The position numbers were made by a program, and so were the translations under genes. A stretch of 64,000 bases of DNA from Spodoptera frugiperda (Eukaryota; Arthropoda; Insecta; Lepidoptera; Noctuidae). The stretch lies in contig NC_064237.1 in NCBI RefSeq assembly GCF_023101765.2, positions 2,595,501 to 2,659,500 of the forward strand, given 5' to 3'. Below are positions 1 through 34,029 of this stretch, piece after piece. The notes under the pieces were generated by a model that saw nothing but the letters and a program-made list of their open reading frames with translations, was not told the DNA's origin and did no database searches. Every line of letters begins with the position of its first letter. Position 1 is the first letter of the stretch.

Positions 1-288
1 AAAAGCCAAAATTATAAGCCAGAACCAGAGAATCACAAAGATCTTCTCATTGACTATGTTCAGAGGGAGAACACAGAGGCGATCTTTGATCTGCAATGAG
101 CCTGATGGACCGTAGCTACGGAGCCAACACTTGGTAAGTTTGGGGAAAAATTGATCCATGGGGTTGACAGATGCGAAGTCGATCATGTTGGCAGGCACGC
201 GCGGGGTGTGTGTGAACGCCGCCACAGCTGCGCCATAGTTACGGAATGCACCACCCAGGAATATGTCCAGCAGGAATATTTGGCCAAC
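1..288 (-). CDS. Innexin coding exon 4 (rest of TM3, extracellular loop 2, start of TM4), cut by window edge
   Basis: Opens VGQIFLLDIF, then loop 2 with KCWLRSYGPSGS and LCVLPLNIVNEK, and ends inside TM4 at FVILWFWLIILAF. It is in frame to base 1. Whether the exon ends just outside the window cannot be seen. Confidence 0.9.
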
Positions 289-1835
289 CTGGAAATATTT
301 AAAGTGACTGATATTATAAATATTTATCGATATTTATTCATAATAAATATCTTTATTGCATGCTGCATGAATTTCATAATTTAAGTGCATACTATGTTTC
401 TTCAAAAGCTAACATTCTTTTTTTGCAAACTTTGTGTGTATTGTGCAATTGTGTAATCAACTAGAAAAAACAATAACAATAAAATAAAATAAATTAGTTA
501 TTATTCAAAATAATTATAAATAACAATTTACTAGGCCTTCATTCAGTTGTGTAGATCTCCTGGGTGACTTGACTGACTAATTAATGATCAATCCAACTTA
601 TCAAAGAGCTTCCTTCACTGGGGGGTTAAATCCTTTAAAAATGTTGGTCAGCGGTCTTTCAAGGCTTAGTAATTCTAGTCTAAAAACAAATATCCTAGAA
701 TATTCTAGAAGGTAGTGTGTTTGGTTTACTCACCACATTAATAAGGTTGAGTATCTCACAGAAGGCATATCGTAGGGCATACATGTTGTGTGTGTGTATG
801 TTGGTGTAGCTCAGATACGAGACCAGCTCTCCACGTCGGAATTCCGACCAGTCTTTGGTCACCACAGGGCTACCTACAAAATTATCATGTTGACATGTAC
901 AAATCCTAAAATAATTCATTATTCATAACATGTCAGGCAATATAATAAACATATGTTAAATATTATATCTTTATTACATTTTCCTCATAATTGTTCACTC
1001 ATTTAAGTAGTGAAAACTTGAAAAGGTAATTTGCAGTAGGTAACTGCAAAATTACCTCTTCTACAGTTCTGCTCATAAATACTTACTCAAGTCAGAAGCC
1101 AATGCCTTGAGTCTCCCTCCCTCCCAGATCTTCCACAGGTACCTTGGAGTGTAGAACATGACAGACTGGCCAAGCAGCACAAAGCACACCCACTGGTAGT
1201 AAGTGTGCTTAATTTGCTCATCATTCTCAGACTTGTTAGGGCCCACGCCTGGGTAGGCCATGTGCTTGCCCTCCACACCTATTCAATTTGATGCAAAACA
1301 TATTGGTCTGAGAAATTATTACTGAAAGTAAAGATTTTCTGTACTAATCTTTTTTTTTTTTATTTAGACTCAAGTTTATCAATCATGCCCAGATTCTTCA
1401 ATAACTAGTAAAATACAAAATTGAATCGACTGCGAGCTTTGAAATTCTAATTGAAAAGTTTCTATCCGAATCAAGACACGATAAAAGGCTTCAAAGTTTG
1501 TGCAAAAGGTATGTGTCCTGTTATTAAATAGAATAAAAGGAGATTCAATCCAATTTAACTAACGTAACAAATAAGTACAGACCTACGAATCGGCTTCTCA
1601 GGGTGTAAGTGCCGTAGATCCAGCAGTAGCTGTTGATGGCGTCCTTGTCACTGTCCCTCTCGCTGTCGCTCATACAGTGGATCGGCTCTCCAAAGAACTG
1701 CTTCGAAGTCACCAACAACGTGAACACAAGCAACATAATCACAGTCACTTTATAGTGCATACGAAAAACATTGTTATCCGTACACACATTTTCAAACTTC
1801 AAAAATGCCCGGAAGGGCATAAACAGATCAATCAT
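1..1835 (-). CDS. Innexin (Inx2-like) gap-junction protein, 5' four coding exons; 3' end outside window
   Basis: Innexins are four-pass membrane proteins that form gap junctions and hemichannels in invertebrate plasma membranes. Coding exons are 1583-1835, 1087-1278, 734-873 and 1-288 (minus strand); joined at GT-AG borders they give 291 residues in frame, continuing beyond base 1. Visible features: start MIDLFMPFRAFLKF; TM1 about residues 29-47; extracellular loop 1 with Cys54 and Cys71; the family signature YYQWV at 111-115 opening TM2; WEGGR at 136-140; TM3 about 180-205; loop 2 with Cys249 and Cys267 around YGPSGS; then LNIVNEK and the start of TM4. Drosophila Inx2 is similar throughout, but I cannot fix the orthologue. 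The start at 1835 was chosen because its length to the first conserved motif matches other innexins. About 70 or more C-terminal residues are missing through the window edge, not through a break. Confidence 0.93.
734..873 (-). CDS. Innexin coding exon 3 (cytoplasmic loop and start of TM3)
   Basis: Residues 149-195, ending NIHTHNMYALRYAFCEILN-LINV. The acceptor is tag at 874-876 and the donor gtgagt; the exon ends at a codon boundary. Confidence 0.9.
1087..1278 (-). CDS. Innexin coding exon 2 (TM2)
   Basis: Begins after a tag acceptor and supplies the two bases finishing the split Gly85. It carries PGVGPN, YYQWVCFVLL and YTPRYLWKIWEGGRLKAL. The donor is gtaagt. Confidence 0.92.
   Translation of the reverse strand: MWRASTWPTQAWALTSLRMMSKLSTLTTSGCALCCLASLSCSTLQGTCGRSGREGDSRHWLLT
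1583..1835 (-). CDS. Innexin coding exon 1 (N-terminus, TM1, extracellular loop 1)
   Basis: Residues 1-85, including DNNVFRMHYK before TM1 and both loop-1 cysteines. The donor is GTAG/gtctgt, ending one base into a codon. The neighbouring gt three bases upstream was rejected because it breaks the frame into exon 2. Confidence 0.9.
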
Positions 1836-3699
1836 GTTTAATTCTAGTTATCACCACGATATTATAAAGAACTCTGCTGTTTCTAATATTTCAAGCTGAA
1901 AAGAAAAATCAACTACCCGCCAACTTTTACTTTTGTGACAATAAGAAGCGTCCGTTCTGTCAAAATGTCAAATGAAGAGAAAAAGGAAAATTTTATTTAT
2001 ATGACAGGAAAGAGGAAGTAGGTATCTATATTAAATATTATTTGTTTAATAAATGTAAACCACGAATGAATTGGGTTTAAATTGGATTAAACTTTAAACA
2101 AATTAATAATTAGAATTGTATTTTTTTTCTCAAGCTGTATATTATAGTTATACACAGGTACCTAAAACTTACATTACAAAAAAAGAGCTACTTATAAACG
2201 GTCGAGTAATACCGTTTGAATTAATTAAAGAAAATACGTGAATCTTGGTAACATTAACTTTATTGGTATTGCAATCACCCTCACTTATTTACAAGACAAA
2301 CAATTTATTTTCTAAATAATCACAAACCCCATACTTCATAAACTTATAAATTAATCACATTAAATACATTGAAAACTTAGAAGGAATGTAATTTATTGAA
2401 TTAATAAAGAAAATGATTAGCATTTTTTTGTAAGTATTCGTTATTTATAATAAGATTGAGCAATTAATTGCTATAATAAATATCAATCAAGATGAGAACG
2501 TGTCAAAGCGCATGAGAGACTTTTATTTGTAAGTACATGGTCAGACTAAGGACGTATTACGTATTGGTAATTTATAACAGGTTGTAAACAATAACAAGAA
2601 GACTACGAAACAATAATATCAAACTAACTAAAATCATATGGCACTGGTCACTGCATACATGGTTATCGTTACAATTTGATGGCTAATGTAATGTGGCAAT
2701 TTTATTTTGTCTTTGGCATAAATAAAAAAAAGAAAATAGGCCGCATATTCTGTATATAAAAAAAAAACCTACTATTCATTCATATTTTAAGTGAGTAAAT
2801 CAAAAACATAATACATGTCATAAATGTCTTCTTTAATAAAACATAATGTGTAATTTTTATTTAAACTATAGCTAACCTATTGTAATTTAATATAATATTT
2901 GAATTGTTTACAAGGTGTCGTGTCTTGGTTGAGCGTCTGAAATGTTGTAAGTGACGCGATATTAGATATATGCGACCATTTCCTTGCAAATTGTGGAGAA
3001 GCAAAATCGGGTCTCGTGGTTTTATGTATGTATTTAAAAAATATGTGTCATGATTACGTCACCTAATTTCCTCAATAAGTACAATAGTTATTTGAGGATG
3101 AACATCGTTGATGACATAATTATGTAAAGTTTGTCATAAAGTCTCAATTTCATCGAATCACTACCATTAAACGTATAGGTACGTCATTTTTGTATAAATA
3201 AATATGAACGAATGCAACTTTTTATAAAAAATGTTATAAACTACACTTATTATCTAATTTGTCGAATGTTATAAAGCGAGGTTTGCCAATCATGACCGAA
3301 GTAAGTTACCCTTATACCAATAATTGAACGACTATTGTCCATAGAGTAAATTACCGCTAAGTAAGCTATCTAACGTAACTGGAAAGTTATTTTGTAAATA
3401 CACGAACAAATATTTATCACACACAGATTTTACGAATAGTAGAGTACCTAAGCGCTACATAACTGGGTATGACGTCATCGCCTTCAAAAAGAAAGATCTT
3501 CAAAGCACTAATTTATTGCCATCAATTTAATAGGAATTTCTATGCCATTCATTAGAACATTATTATGTATTTCATTCTCTGATCTGTATAAAACAATGTA
3601 CAAAATCTAACAAAAGGACTATCTTATCTATGAAATTAAATCAAGATTGAAATGGACCTAAGACTTGCGAAGTCAAGTGGGACACACTTAACTAAAACC
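1836..3699. other. Intergenic spacer between innexin start and AGPS stop
   Basis: AT-rich DNA with no convincing ORF. It must contain the innexin promoter and 5' UTR (just right of 1835) and the AGPS 3' UTR (just left of 3700). No clear repeat was recognised. Confidence 0.6.
3512..3517 (-). other. Candidate polyadenylation signal for AGPS
   Basis: AATAAA on the minus strand, about 185 bases after the AGPS stop codon. It is one of several such hexamers in this AT-rich spacer, so the choice is only positional. Confidence 0.3.
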
Positions 3700-25852
<22,153 letters not shown>

Positions 25853-26589
25853 TTTTACAATGGGCGAGTATGGATTTCTGTCGGATAGCATTTGGTACGA
25901 TTTTTATAAATCGCGCAACCCGCCGCGCATGTGTTGACATTCCACGTCGGTAAAACAGCATGACAGTCGCGACCTCTGGCGGCCATTTGTAAAACTCGCG
26001 AATTAGTCAAGTTCCTATACTCCATGCGTTCAATGTAGTTTGCTACATGAAATCTAGATGGCGCTATCAATAATTTTTCTTTTCGTAGTACATGTGCTAC
26101 GAAGTTATGACTACCGTAACAGCAAAATTAACTTAGCTTACTAATGAACTTTTAAAGAAAACAAGTTGTACCGGTTGGTCATTGTGGTTTGTGCTATTAA
26201 AAGCTTTGATTTTAAAGCTACTAGAAGGATACATACAAGCAGCAGTATAATAAAAACAAGAACTTATTCGTATGTTAAATATCAAAGTGGTCGCTTGTCA
26301 CTCTTTCACAGACAAATTAGTGACAGATTCAGTTGATTCATTTATTTATCAAACTGATTGATTAGAACCTAGATAAACACCCGTGTTTTCCTGTAGCAAT
26401 AACGTCATGGAAATACCGCCTCTTGTCTAGACACTACGGTGACTACTCAACTCTCGCTTGGCGTACCAAGTTGCCATTTCCATACAAAAACTTACCTTTA
26501 AGTGGATTTTTGTCCACAACAAAATGCTTGCACGTCTGACTAATATGGATGTGGGAAAATGTGGTTCCACTCTCAGTGTTAAGTGAGGA

Positions 26590-26856
26590 ATGAAGTTAAT
26601 TGCCCGAATTGTCGTTTGTGTAATTATGTTTTACAATGCTCGAAGTGTGGAACTATCAGACGACATAATACGGCGTAATTCCCAGAACATTCACATCCCT
26701 TTTACGCACGAGAATATTTTTTATGGAGTTCCACAAGGTATCGCTCTTGGACCTTTATTGTTTTTAGTAAATAAGGACTATATTTTTTATGATAACTATC
26801 GTGACAGTGAATATGTAACAGTAGACTGCGCGAGGTCGCCGCATCGCCGTGTCTGA
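26590..26856 (+). pseudogene. Short ORF with a reverse-transcriptase motif scrap
   Basis: An 88-residue ORF with GVPQGIALGPLLFLV (26725-26769), matching the non-LTR reverse transcriptase motif GVPQGSVLGPLLFL. The rest is not recognisable as reverse transcriptase and the YADD box is missing. Its first 20 or so residues are hydrophobic, probably by chance. Most likely a decayed LINE fragment. Confidence 0.4.
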
Positions 26857-26868
26857 GTGCTTCTATGA

Positions 26869-26895
26869 CTCGAAACTAGTAAAGCTTTTCTCAGT
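26869..26895 (+). repeat. Half copy of the ACTAGTTTC hairpin repeat
   Basis: CTCGAAACTAGTAAAGCTTT resembles the right arm of the hairpin at 35102-35127; no matching left arm was seen nearby. Confidence 0.5.
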
Positions 26896-27302
26896 ACAAT
26901 TATTTACGTGAGTAAACCAATAGTTTAATTAAATAAAGACTACAACAAAATAATTTATCAAAATATTTTATTGTTCTAGTTTTACATTAAGTAGGTATGT
27001 TGTACAAAATAATTATGCTTACATCTAAAATAACAACTTAAAAATCTAAACAGTTAAAGCAATGGCTTCGCCTTGGCCTAATTACATCATTAGTTAGTAC
27101 GTATTAATAATAATTATAGTCTTCAATACAATAGTACTAGGTGCAAAATCTAGAATTAGCATTGGCTTACATACAAGTGATTTTATGTTTAGTGTTTATA
27201 GTTCCTAAAATTGGACGTAAATGTCTTAGATTTATAAATGCAGAGACTTATAAGTATGAATGAATTAGTATTGAGTTTCTTTGTTGATATAACGGTCAGT
27301 TT

Positions 27303-27450
27303 CCTTAGTATGAGTATGCTTTACGTTTAAAGTAATCGAAACAAGAGCACGTTCGGCGTTCTGATTGGTAGATTTATTTAAGACGGCAAATCATCGATCG
27401 AGCGCCGAACGCACTCTTGTTTCGATTATTTAAGCAAACTCGTACTAAGG
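27303..27450. mobile_element. Palindromic MITE, family 1, copy 1
   Basis: Ends CCTTAGTATGAGTATGCTT and AAGCAAACTCGTACTAAGG are inverted repeats; inside, ATCGAAACAAGAGCACGTTC pairs with GAACGCACTCTTGTTTCGAT. A second copy is at 62248-62417. Confidence 0.75.
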
Positions 27451-27829
27451 GTACATCAATACACACGGAGTATATAAATAACGTAAACTTAAAGCTCAAA
27501 TGTAAATGTTAAATGTAGGAATTAGTGCCAAAGTACACATTTTATTCACCAAATTACTGTGTATATTTAATTACATAGTCATTTACTTACTTGTTTGTTG
27601 AACAGGCTATAAATCGTACAGTGAATTACTACTTAGCTGTAAGTAAATGCAGGAGTCGTAAATCTAGATAATAATTTAAATTCGTGATGCAGTCTTAATA
27701 CCATACCTAAGCACCTATTTATTTACCTAACACTAGATTGCGGAAGCTGGCCCATTTATATACAATGCAGTTTACAAGATAACACTACTCATACACTGGG
27801 ATATGTTAAGGGTACTGCTATAATAAAGA

Positions 27830-28027
27830 GTGCATTTTCACCAAAGATGTGCTATATAACTATGCTGTCAAGATGTAATAGTTAAGCTGTGAAACTATGT
27901 GACCGTTTTCACTGATACTAAGCTATATAGCTGTGCGAGGAAGATGCGTTGTTGTATAATTTTGTATCGAGTATACGATGTAACGATCCCCAGCAATAAT
28001 ATATAGCACATCTTTGATTGAAAGCAC
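27830..28027. mobile_element. MITE-like inverted repeat, family 2
   Basis: CAAAGATGTGCTATATA on the left pairs with TATATAGCACATCTTTG on the right, extending outward to GTGC/GCAC. About 200 bp, no coding capacity. Confidence 0.65.
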
Positions 28028-28071
28028 CCTAATAGCCTCCAAACTATCATTTGTTTTACATAAATTAGGAA

Positions 28072-28205
28072 TTGGGAGCTCTACCATGGGCATTTAACTC
28101 ATTACAAACTCACTTATAGTTCTCACAATGATAAGAATACAAGAATTGTGAACGATAACAGTTTGATAATCGAATAACTTAAAGTATCCATGGTAGCGCT
28201 CCCAA
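28072..28205. mobile_element. MITE-like inverted repeat, family 3
   Basis: TTGGGAGCTCTACCATGG on the left and CCATGGTAGCGCTCCCAA on the right are inverted repeats with one mismatch, about 130 bp overall. Confidence 0.65.
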
Positions 28206-28788
28206 ATGGTTTTACAAATGACTCTGCGTCCAGGAAATTCATCAGAACGTTTTCAGTTTCCAGACACTCGATAATCGCACGTATTGTGAAACCAATACAG
28301 TGCAGTGTCGTCTAAATGTAATGTCACATAATGCACATTCGATGATTGAGCACTTCAACCAACTATGTCGAGTGACTAAGGTGTATAATATAAAATATAT
28401 GTTTGAACTAGTTGTCTTCTTAGTGGAATTACTTATTATGGAAACTATTGAAAATGCTGAAACGATAAGACAAAGGTAATTTAGACGCGATTAATCGAAT
28501 CAGCATCGAAAGTGAGAGAGACTGCAGAGCTTAGCTCTATTTCATCTTAAAAACTACAAGTTATAAATAATTTAAGTCCTCCCATACGAACAAATCAATG
28601 AATTCACATAATTATGTATAATTAAAATTTTGATTACATCGTGACTGATGACAGATAATTTAAGGAAGGATAAAATAAATAAGTTTTTGATCCGATGTTT
28701 GGTCGGCAATGGACTGTGAGACTTACTCAATTGATTGTATAGGTATAATTTCACTTTTATATCTACCGAGAACGTACAGGTAATCCGA

Positions 28789-29380
28789 TTAGGGCAGTAA
28801 TTTATGATACTCGGCAGATTTCTTATTCTTCTCTATTATGTAGAAGGATTTAGGTTTGCCATTGCCGGAGAAATATTTTCTGAACGAGGTTTTCTTTGCT
28901 GGCACATAATACGCTAAGGCGTCGAGCGAGTTCGGATGACTAATAGCTTTGGGCCAAGTTGGCGTGCTCTCGACGTCCACTATATCATCGTCAAACCTCG
29001 CCTGTGGCCGGTTTTTCGCGAACTTCTGCAGTACCGGGATGTTCCAATGGTAGACGCGAGCGGGTTTACCATTACTAGTCATTTGTAGAGGCAGGGTCCT
29101 CGCGGCGGCCGGGGCTGGCTCCGCGTGGCTGTAGTAGCTCGTGTTCGGAGGCAGTTTGATGACGTACATCCTTGAGTCCCCAGTGGCGTGCCTCCTTCCT
29201 TGTTCAGCGAGCCGTTTCCTGTGGTGAGCAGCAGGTATCCTCAGCTTCTTCAAGCCGAGTGAACTGAGTAGCTCATGTGTTGAGGGCTCTGTCTTGTCCA
29301 TATTGGTGTCGGCGCTGACGCTGGAAGCTGGTGACGGCGCCGCGAAGGTAGCTGCCACGGAGAGCAGTAACACAAGTGAT
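28789..29380 (-). CDS. Secreted protein of unknown family, terminal coding exon
   Basis: The exon opens after a cag acceptor (29381-29383) with one base finishing a split codon, then SLVLLLSVAATFAAPSPASS, the hydrophobic core and cleavage region of a signal peptide. No ATG lies in the exon, so the start codon must be in an upstream exon not found (a tiny one would suffice, as in many secreted insect proteins). The visible part is 196 residues, ending HKLLP and TAA at 28789. The mature part has basic stretches (HHRKRL, QGRRH), then MYVIKLPPNTSYYSH, KPARVYHWNIPVLQKFA, YYVPAKKTSFRKYFSGNG and KSFYIIEKNKK. There is one Cys-free chain and no second membrane segment. GC-rich third positions contrast with the surroundings, supporting real coding. 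I do not recognise the family; the basic sites could allow peptide processing, but this is not shown. Confidence 0.75.
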
Positions 29381-31306
29381 CTGTAACAAGACGAGACATA
29401 ACGTTAATTTCTATTTTAATTTGAATAAAAGACTGGAATCAGAGAATTATGAAAGTTAGAAATTCTAGAATTCTAGAGATTATGCTAATGCTATGATTTT
29501 ATTGGTCTCTTAACAATGTGGTAACTTTCTGTTTATTTATGTGGCTTCGTAACAAAATATGCAGCTAAATAAAAATAATACTATCGAATCAGTGATCGCT
29601 TATGATATTTATCCGTACGCATTTCCACACCAGCTTTACGATGAGAGCATAATAAATACAAAAGGGCCGCAACCAAGTACTTGAAGGGTAACAAAAACCA
29701 AACATAAATTCCTTATGACTTATTAAGTGTTTTACGACAAAATAGATTATTCTCCATTTATAACGCTGCACGCCTTCAAACATTCCGCTGCTTCTTGCGA
29801 CAAAAGCGTGCGGGGACTTGGAATTGTTTGTGCACTTTAGATGGAACCTCTCTAGTTAAATAAAGCCGGGATGGCTCGTGTGTGCCTGTCTTACTGTTGG
29901 CTGATATTTCGAAAGCAATTAGCATAGGTATTGTCGGTACTGTGCACACTGAGAGAGCTTTTATAATAAGCTAGTTACTGCGCAGGTGAGAAAACTTTAC
30001 TTTGTGCGGAATTATTAGCCATTTCCCATTTAATGGCCGCTTGCAGTCGAATGAATAGCATTACAATGTTAATGATTATTTAAGGACGCTGTGAATTGAT
30101 TCATGTGGTGAAATTGGTGCTGCTTTGTAGTAAATGTTTATGACAACGTTTATAAGATTGTACATAATGCTACATTTTCAATCGACAATAAGTCTTTGAG
30201 GTACCGTTTTGTAGGAAGTTGATTCTTATTATACAAAGTCGTACCTGTAGCATATTTAGCTACCTACGACAACAGGCCAAAAAGCACCTGATACTAAAGT
30301 AACCATATATTAATATAAGCTTATTAATTTTCTCTAGTATGCATAGAACTCTCGCACATCAAATAGCGATAATATTATCCAAGCTTGTTGTAACAGCTAA
30401 AAGTTAATAGAATTCCGAGAGGACCTTTTGTAATGGTTAATGAGACTTTTCAATAACCAATAGCAATCAATGCAAATCTTCATGAACCTATGAGCCTATA
30501 AGGAGTGTAATATTCTTTGAAAGATACGGAAAACCAATTTGTGTTGTGTTCCTTGTTAGGTATTTTAATAGCACCCGCCAATATTCCCACGTTATGCTAA
30601 TGCCATTTGCTTTAAACGCGGATTTAATTTAAAGAAACTCTCTATAGTTTTAAAATATCCAAGTGTATAATATTTTGTGGTTGACGAAGACAGTCCTATT
30701 GCTTTGCTTGAGGTAGGCACCGTGCGTTTATGTGTAGACAAATATTGCATCACAAATACATTGTATTGAAATTATCTAATTATATATAAATAGAAGTTAG
30801 CAAAGCTTTAGTGTTTTAAAGGGATGGTGGTAAATGAGTACACATGTACTCTGATGGTAAATGTCACCAAGGCAGACCCACAACACCAAAGGAATTACAA
30901 GATGCAATTACCTTTTAAATAATTTCAAGTAGAATCACTACTGATATTAGGCGGAACTTGATGTTCATAACTACGCTCATTGGGCCACAAACCTAACCGA
31001 GCCCATACATTCACGTCCTGTTTGTCATAACTGAATAGTGAATAACTTAGTGAGTCTACTCGTGGTCGGCATTAGCAACGTGTTTGTTTCTGGGAACCGT
31101 TCCTACATTGTGTCCAAGATACGAACCTATGTGGGTTTATGGCCATAACCACACATTCATACAATCTTTATGCTAACTAGCTTTCAGTTTACAAACAGTG
31201 GCCGCTACTATTGTTGGTGTAACTGTTAAACAAAACTTGGCTAACTAAATTAATTTGGTTTTCTAAATAGCTAACATAAATGGCATTTTTTTAAGGAGTG
31301 AATATC

Positions 31307-31470
31307 ATTTAACCACTTCTTTTGCCTTGGGCGAGGCAAGAGAAGTGGTTAAATGGAACAAAGAGAGGAGTGTAAGACTCTTACTGGCTAAAAACTACCC
31401 CGTTCCTACTCCTGCTTTTCCAGCCGGAGTTTCGGTAAACACGTTAGGTAGTCGGCAGCTCCGAAACATA
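31307..31470 (+). repeat. Hairpin-headed lepidopteran interspersed repeat, copy 3
   Basis: The head hairpin is longer here: ATTTAACCACTTCTTTTGCC pairs with GGCAAGAGAAGTGGTTAAAT (19 of 20 bases) around TTGGGCGA. The body follows with CCCCGTTCCTACTCCTGCTT and GGTAGTCGGCAGCTCCG. Confidence 0.8.
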
Positions 31471-32705
31471 AATCGCTTAAAGTCTAGTAATCGTATCAGT
31501 TGTGTTACTATATTTATTTATTGTATAAATAATTGCCATTAACCATTTTACGGACGTCTTCATCAATAATTGTACATCTGTTATCTATAATATATAATTT
31601 CTTAAAATTCTTTATTATAGAGCTATAGATAGATGATAGATAACCATATGTAGACCACAAAAATACAAAACACCACGGGATACATTAACAAATCCTCCCA
31701 CTACATCTTATTTAACCATCTCTGAACGAGACAGCTAACCCAGTGCTCTATTTGGCTCTGATCCACTGCGTTTGCGCATCCGAGCATTGGACCACTTACA
31801 AAACGTGATCCGACTGGCGTTTGGATAACTGTGCAATATATAACTGTTTATGTTTATTTACTCATTGATATCTCTGTCTCATTTACACTGGGGATATGAT
31901 TGGCTGAAATTGGCTGTGGGTTTTAAATATTTTTATGTATACGAGTGTGATATTGTATAGGTCTAATTAGGCATTTTGACTATAAAAGAAGTGACATTGT
32001 ACAGCTACCGAATAAAAAGAATGGTAGATATATAGAATAGAAGTACAATACAATAGAATTTTTGTTTTTATCCCGTTTATAGATGTATTTTTAGCATGCG
32101 GTATGTAGCACCACCCTCCCGCCCGCAAATAAATGCTCATGCAAAGTAAACCAAAGCAGAGGTGCAAAGTAAACCAAACACCACATGCAACAAACCACTC
32201 GGCTTATGTTTCGCTGGTGATGGATTGAAAATTGAAGGTGTTGATTCGATGGCTCCAATAAAAACCAAAATTTATTGTATTGATAGTGTAAAATAGGTAG
32301 ATGTCATCTTCTGACTAAAATAATACTTGGCCATACTCCCTTCTTTAACTTACTAGAGTAACGAGTCTATCTTCATACATACGTCTACCGTTCCTGACCT
32401 AATAACGCAGAGGTCATGTAAGTATCGTTTCCTAACCAATAATGGTAATACCGGTCCCGTATTACCTGGTAATCCGCCATGATTATGAAGCGTAGGCACA
32501 AATAACACGGCGAGCCATGTAATTCTCGCATCGCGCCGTAACGCGGCAAAACTGTTCATAATCAATGTTTGTGTGTAATATTGTAGCGTCTGATACAGAC
32601 ATTATGACGTTCACTTAACGAATGTAACTTAACTGGTGTACTCAGAGACGTTTAATGATTACTTAAATTGTTCTTTAGTAACGATTTTGTTTCGAAAACC
32701 ATTGC

Positions 32706-32826
32706 TAAGCTGCGGACTGCTTAGCGGGTTACCGCGTATCGAAAAGCAGGAGTAGGAACGGGGTGGTTTTTAGTCAGTAAGAGTCTGACATTCCCTCTCG
32801 CCTCGCCCAAGGCGAGAGAAATTATT
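32706..32826 (-). repeat. Hairpin-headed lepidopteran interspersed repeat, copy 4
   Basis: Same family on the minus strand: the head hairpin CTCTCGCC...GGCGAGAG is at about 32794-32820, then the CCACCCCGTTCCTACTCCTG body. Confidence 0.8.
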
Positions 32827-33484
32827 TGATGATTATTAAAGAAAGTAACTATTAAATGACTTTGAGTACGGCAGTTAGTGTCATGAAGTTACGTGGTATA
32901 CTAGCTTCTGTCGCTGATTTCAGGCAAAAGGTTGGTTCCTCTTTTTCCGATCGCGTGGGAATTTAAACTCTATTAGTACTTCCATACACTCCTTAACACG
33001 AATATCAATGCAAAGTAACAAATATTCAGAGCTATATTATATTAGTGCCGTACGTGATCTCACTTTCAGCCGGATACTAATTTCATTTATAGTTTTTTTT
33101 TCTATATCCGTGATCGTTGATTTATGTTTAAGAGAAAATGCACGTAAAGATATCAACAGTTCTGTAAAATCTCAGTTAATTTTCTACACTCGTAAAATTG
33201 ATTACTTCCTTTCATTTACGCATTATCTTTGCTCAGGCGCAGGCGGAGGCTCATAAAAGTCTAACGCGTAATGACATCGCGCATGCGTCTCGCGTGACGG
33301 ATACATAATTGCAAGTAGATAGATAATTGAAATTAAAGCCAATAAAATGGCGTTCGTACGTGTTTATTTAGTCTGACTTATATTAGACACACACCTTTAA
33401 TTCCAATAAAAACATCTACGGATGAATTGTACAATTTATTTACCAAACCCACATACTAAGAAATGCCCGTATACCTAATACCTG

Positions 33485-33500
33485 CACACACACACACACA
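33485..33500 (+). repeat. (CA)n microsatellite
   Basis: Eight CA units. Confidence 0.85.
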
Positions 33501-34029
33501 TATCTTTACATGCGTATGCGTCCATTGTTTCCTCGGTTCCTCCCCATAAAGCTTACAGCATTAAGGAAAAAACAATGCCAGTAATAATTCTAAGTAAAAT
33601 CTTTTTGCGACGAAAATGACGCGGTTGTCGCTTGTTATAAAGGCTAGTCCAGACGGGTTCGCACGGTAGCGCGTTCGATAACGATCGGACGTCCAATCTG
33701 AATACATTATAAGATCAACTCATTTGCAATAAAGTTTTACCGAGTTGAGATTACCTACACGCATGTACAAACTATGCAAAACTATGTAGCTACTGGAGTA
33801 AACAACTTTCTTACGAGACCTATGTAAAAGCATCAGTGGTTAATTGGTAATATAGATAGACGCAACAAAGCTAATTTATTGGCTGTATAAAGCAACTTCT
33901 TCCTGAAAAGAGGCGTCAGGAAGATTATTAATTCGCACGTAGCGAATGATATAAAACTTAATTACATAGCAATAACTGAACAATGGCACAAAAATATTTA
34001 GGTCTATCATCTGTGTTTACGATCTAAAC

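Larger units (their letters stand above)
25853..28788. other. Spacer between AGPS and the secreted-protein gene
   Basis: Must include the AGPS promoter and, on the right, the 3' UTR of the secreted-protein gene. Contains a reverse-transcriptase scrap (26725), a half hairpin repeat (26869) and three MITE-like inverted repeats (27303, 27830, 28072). Confidence 0.6.
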
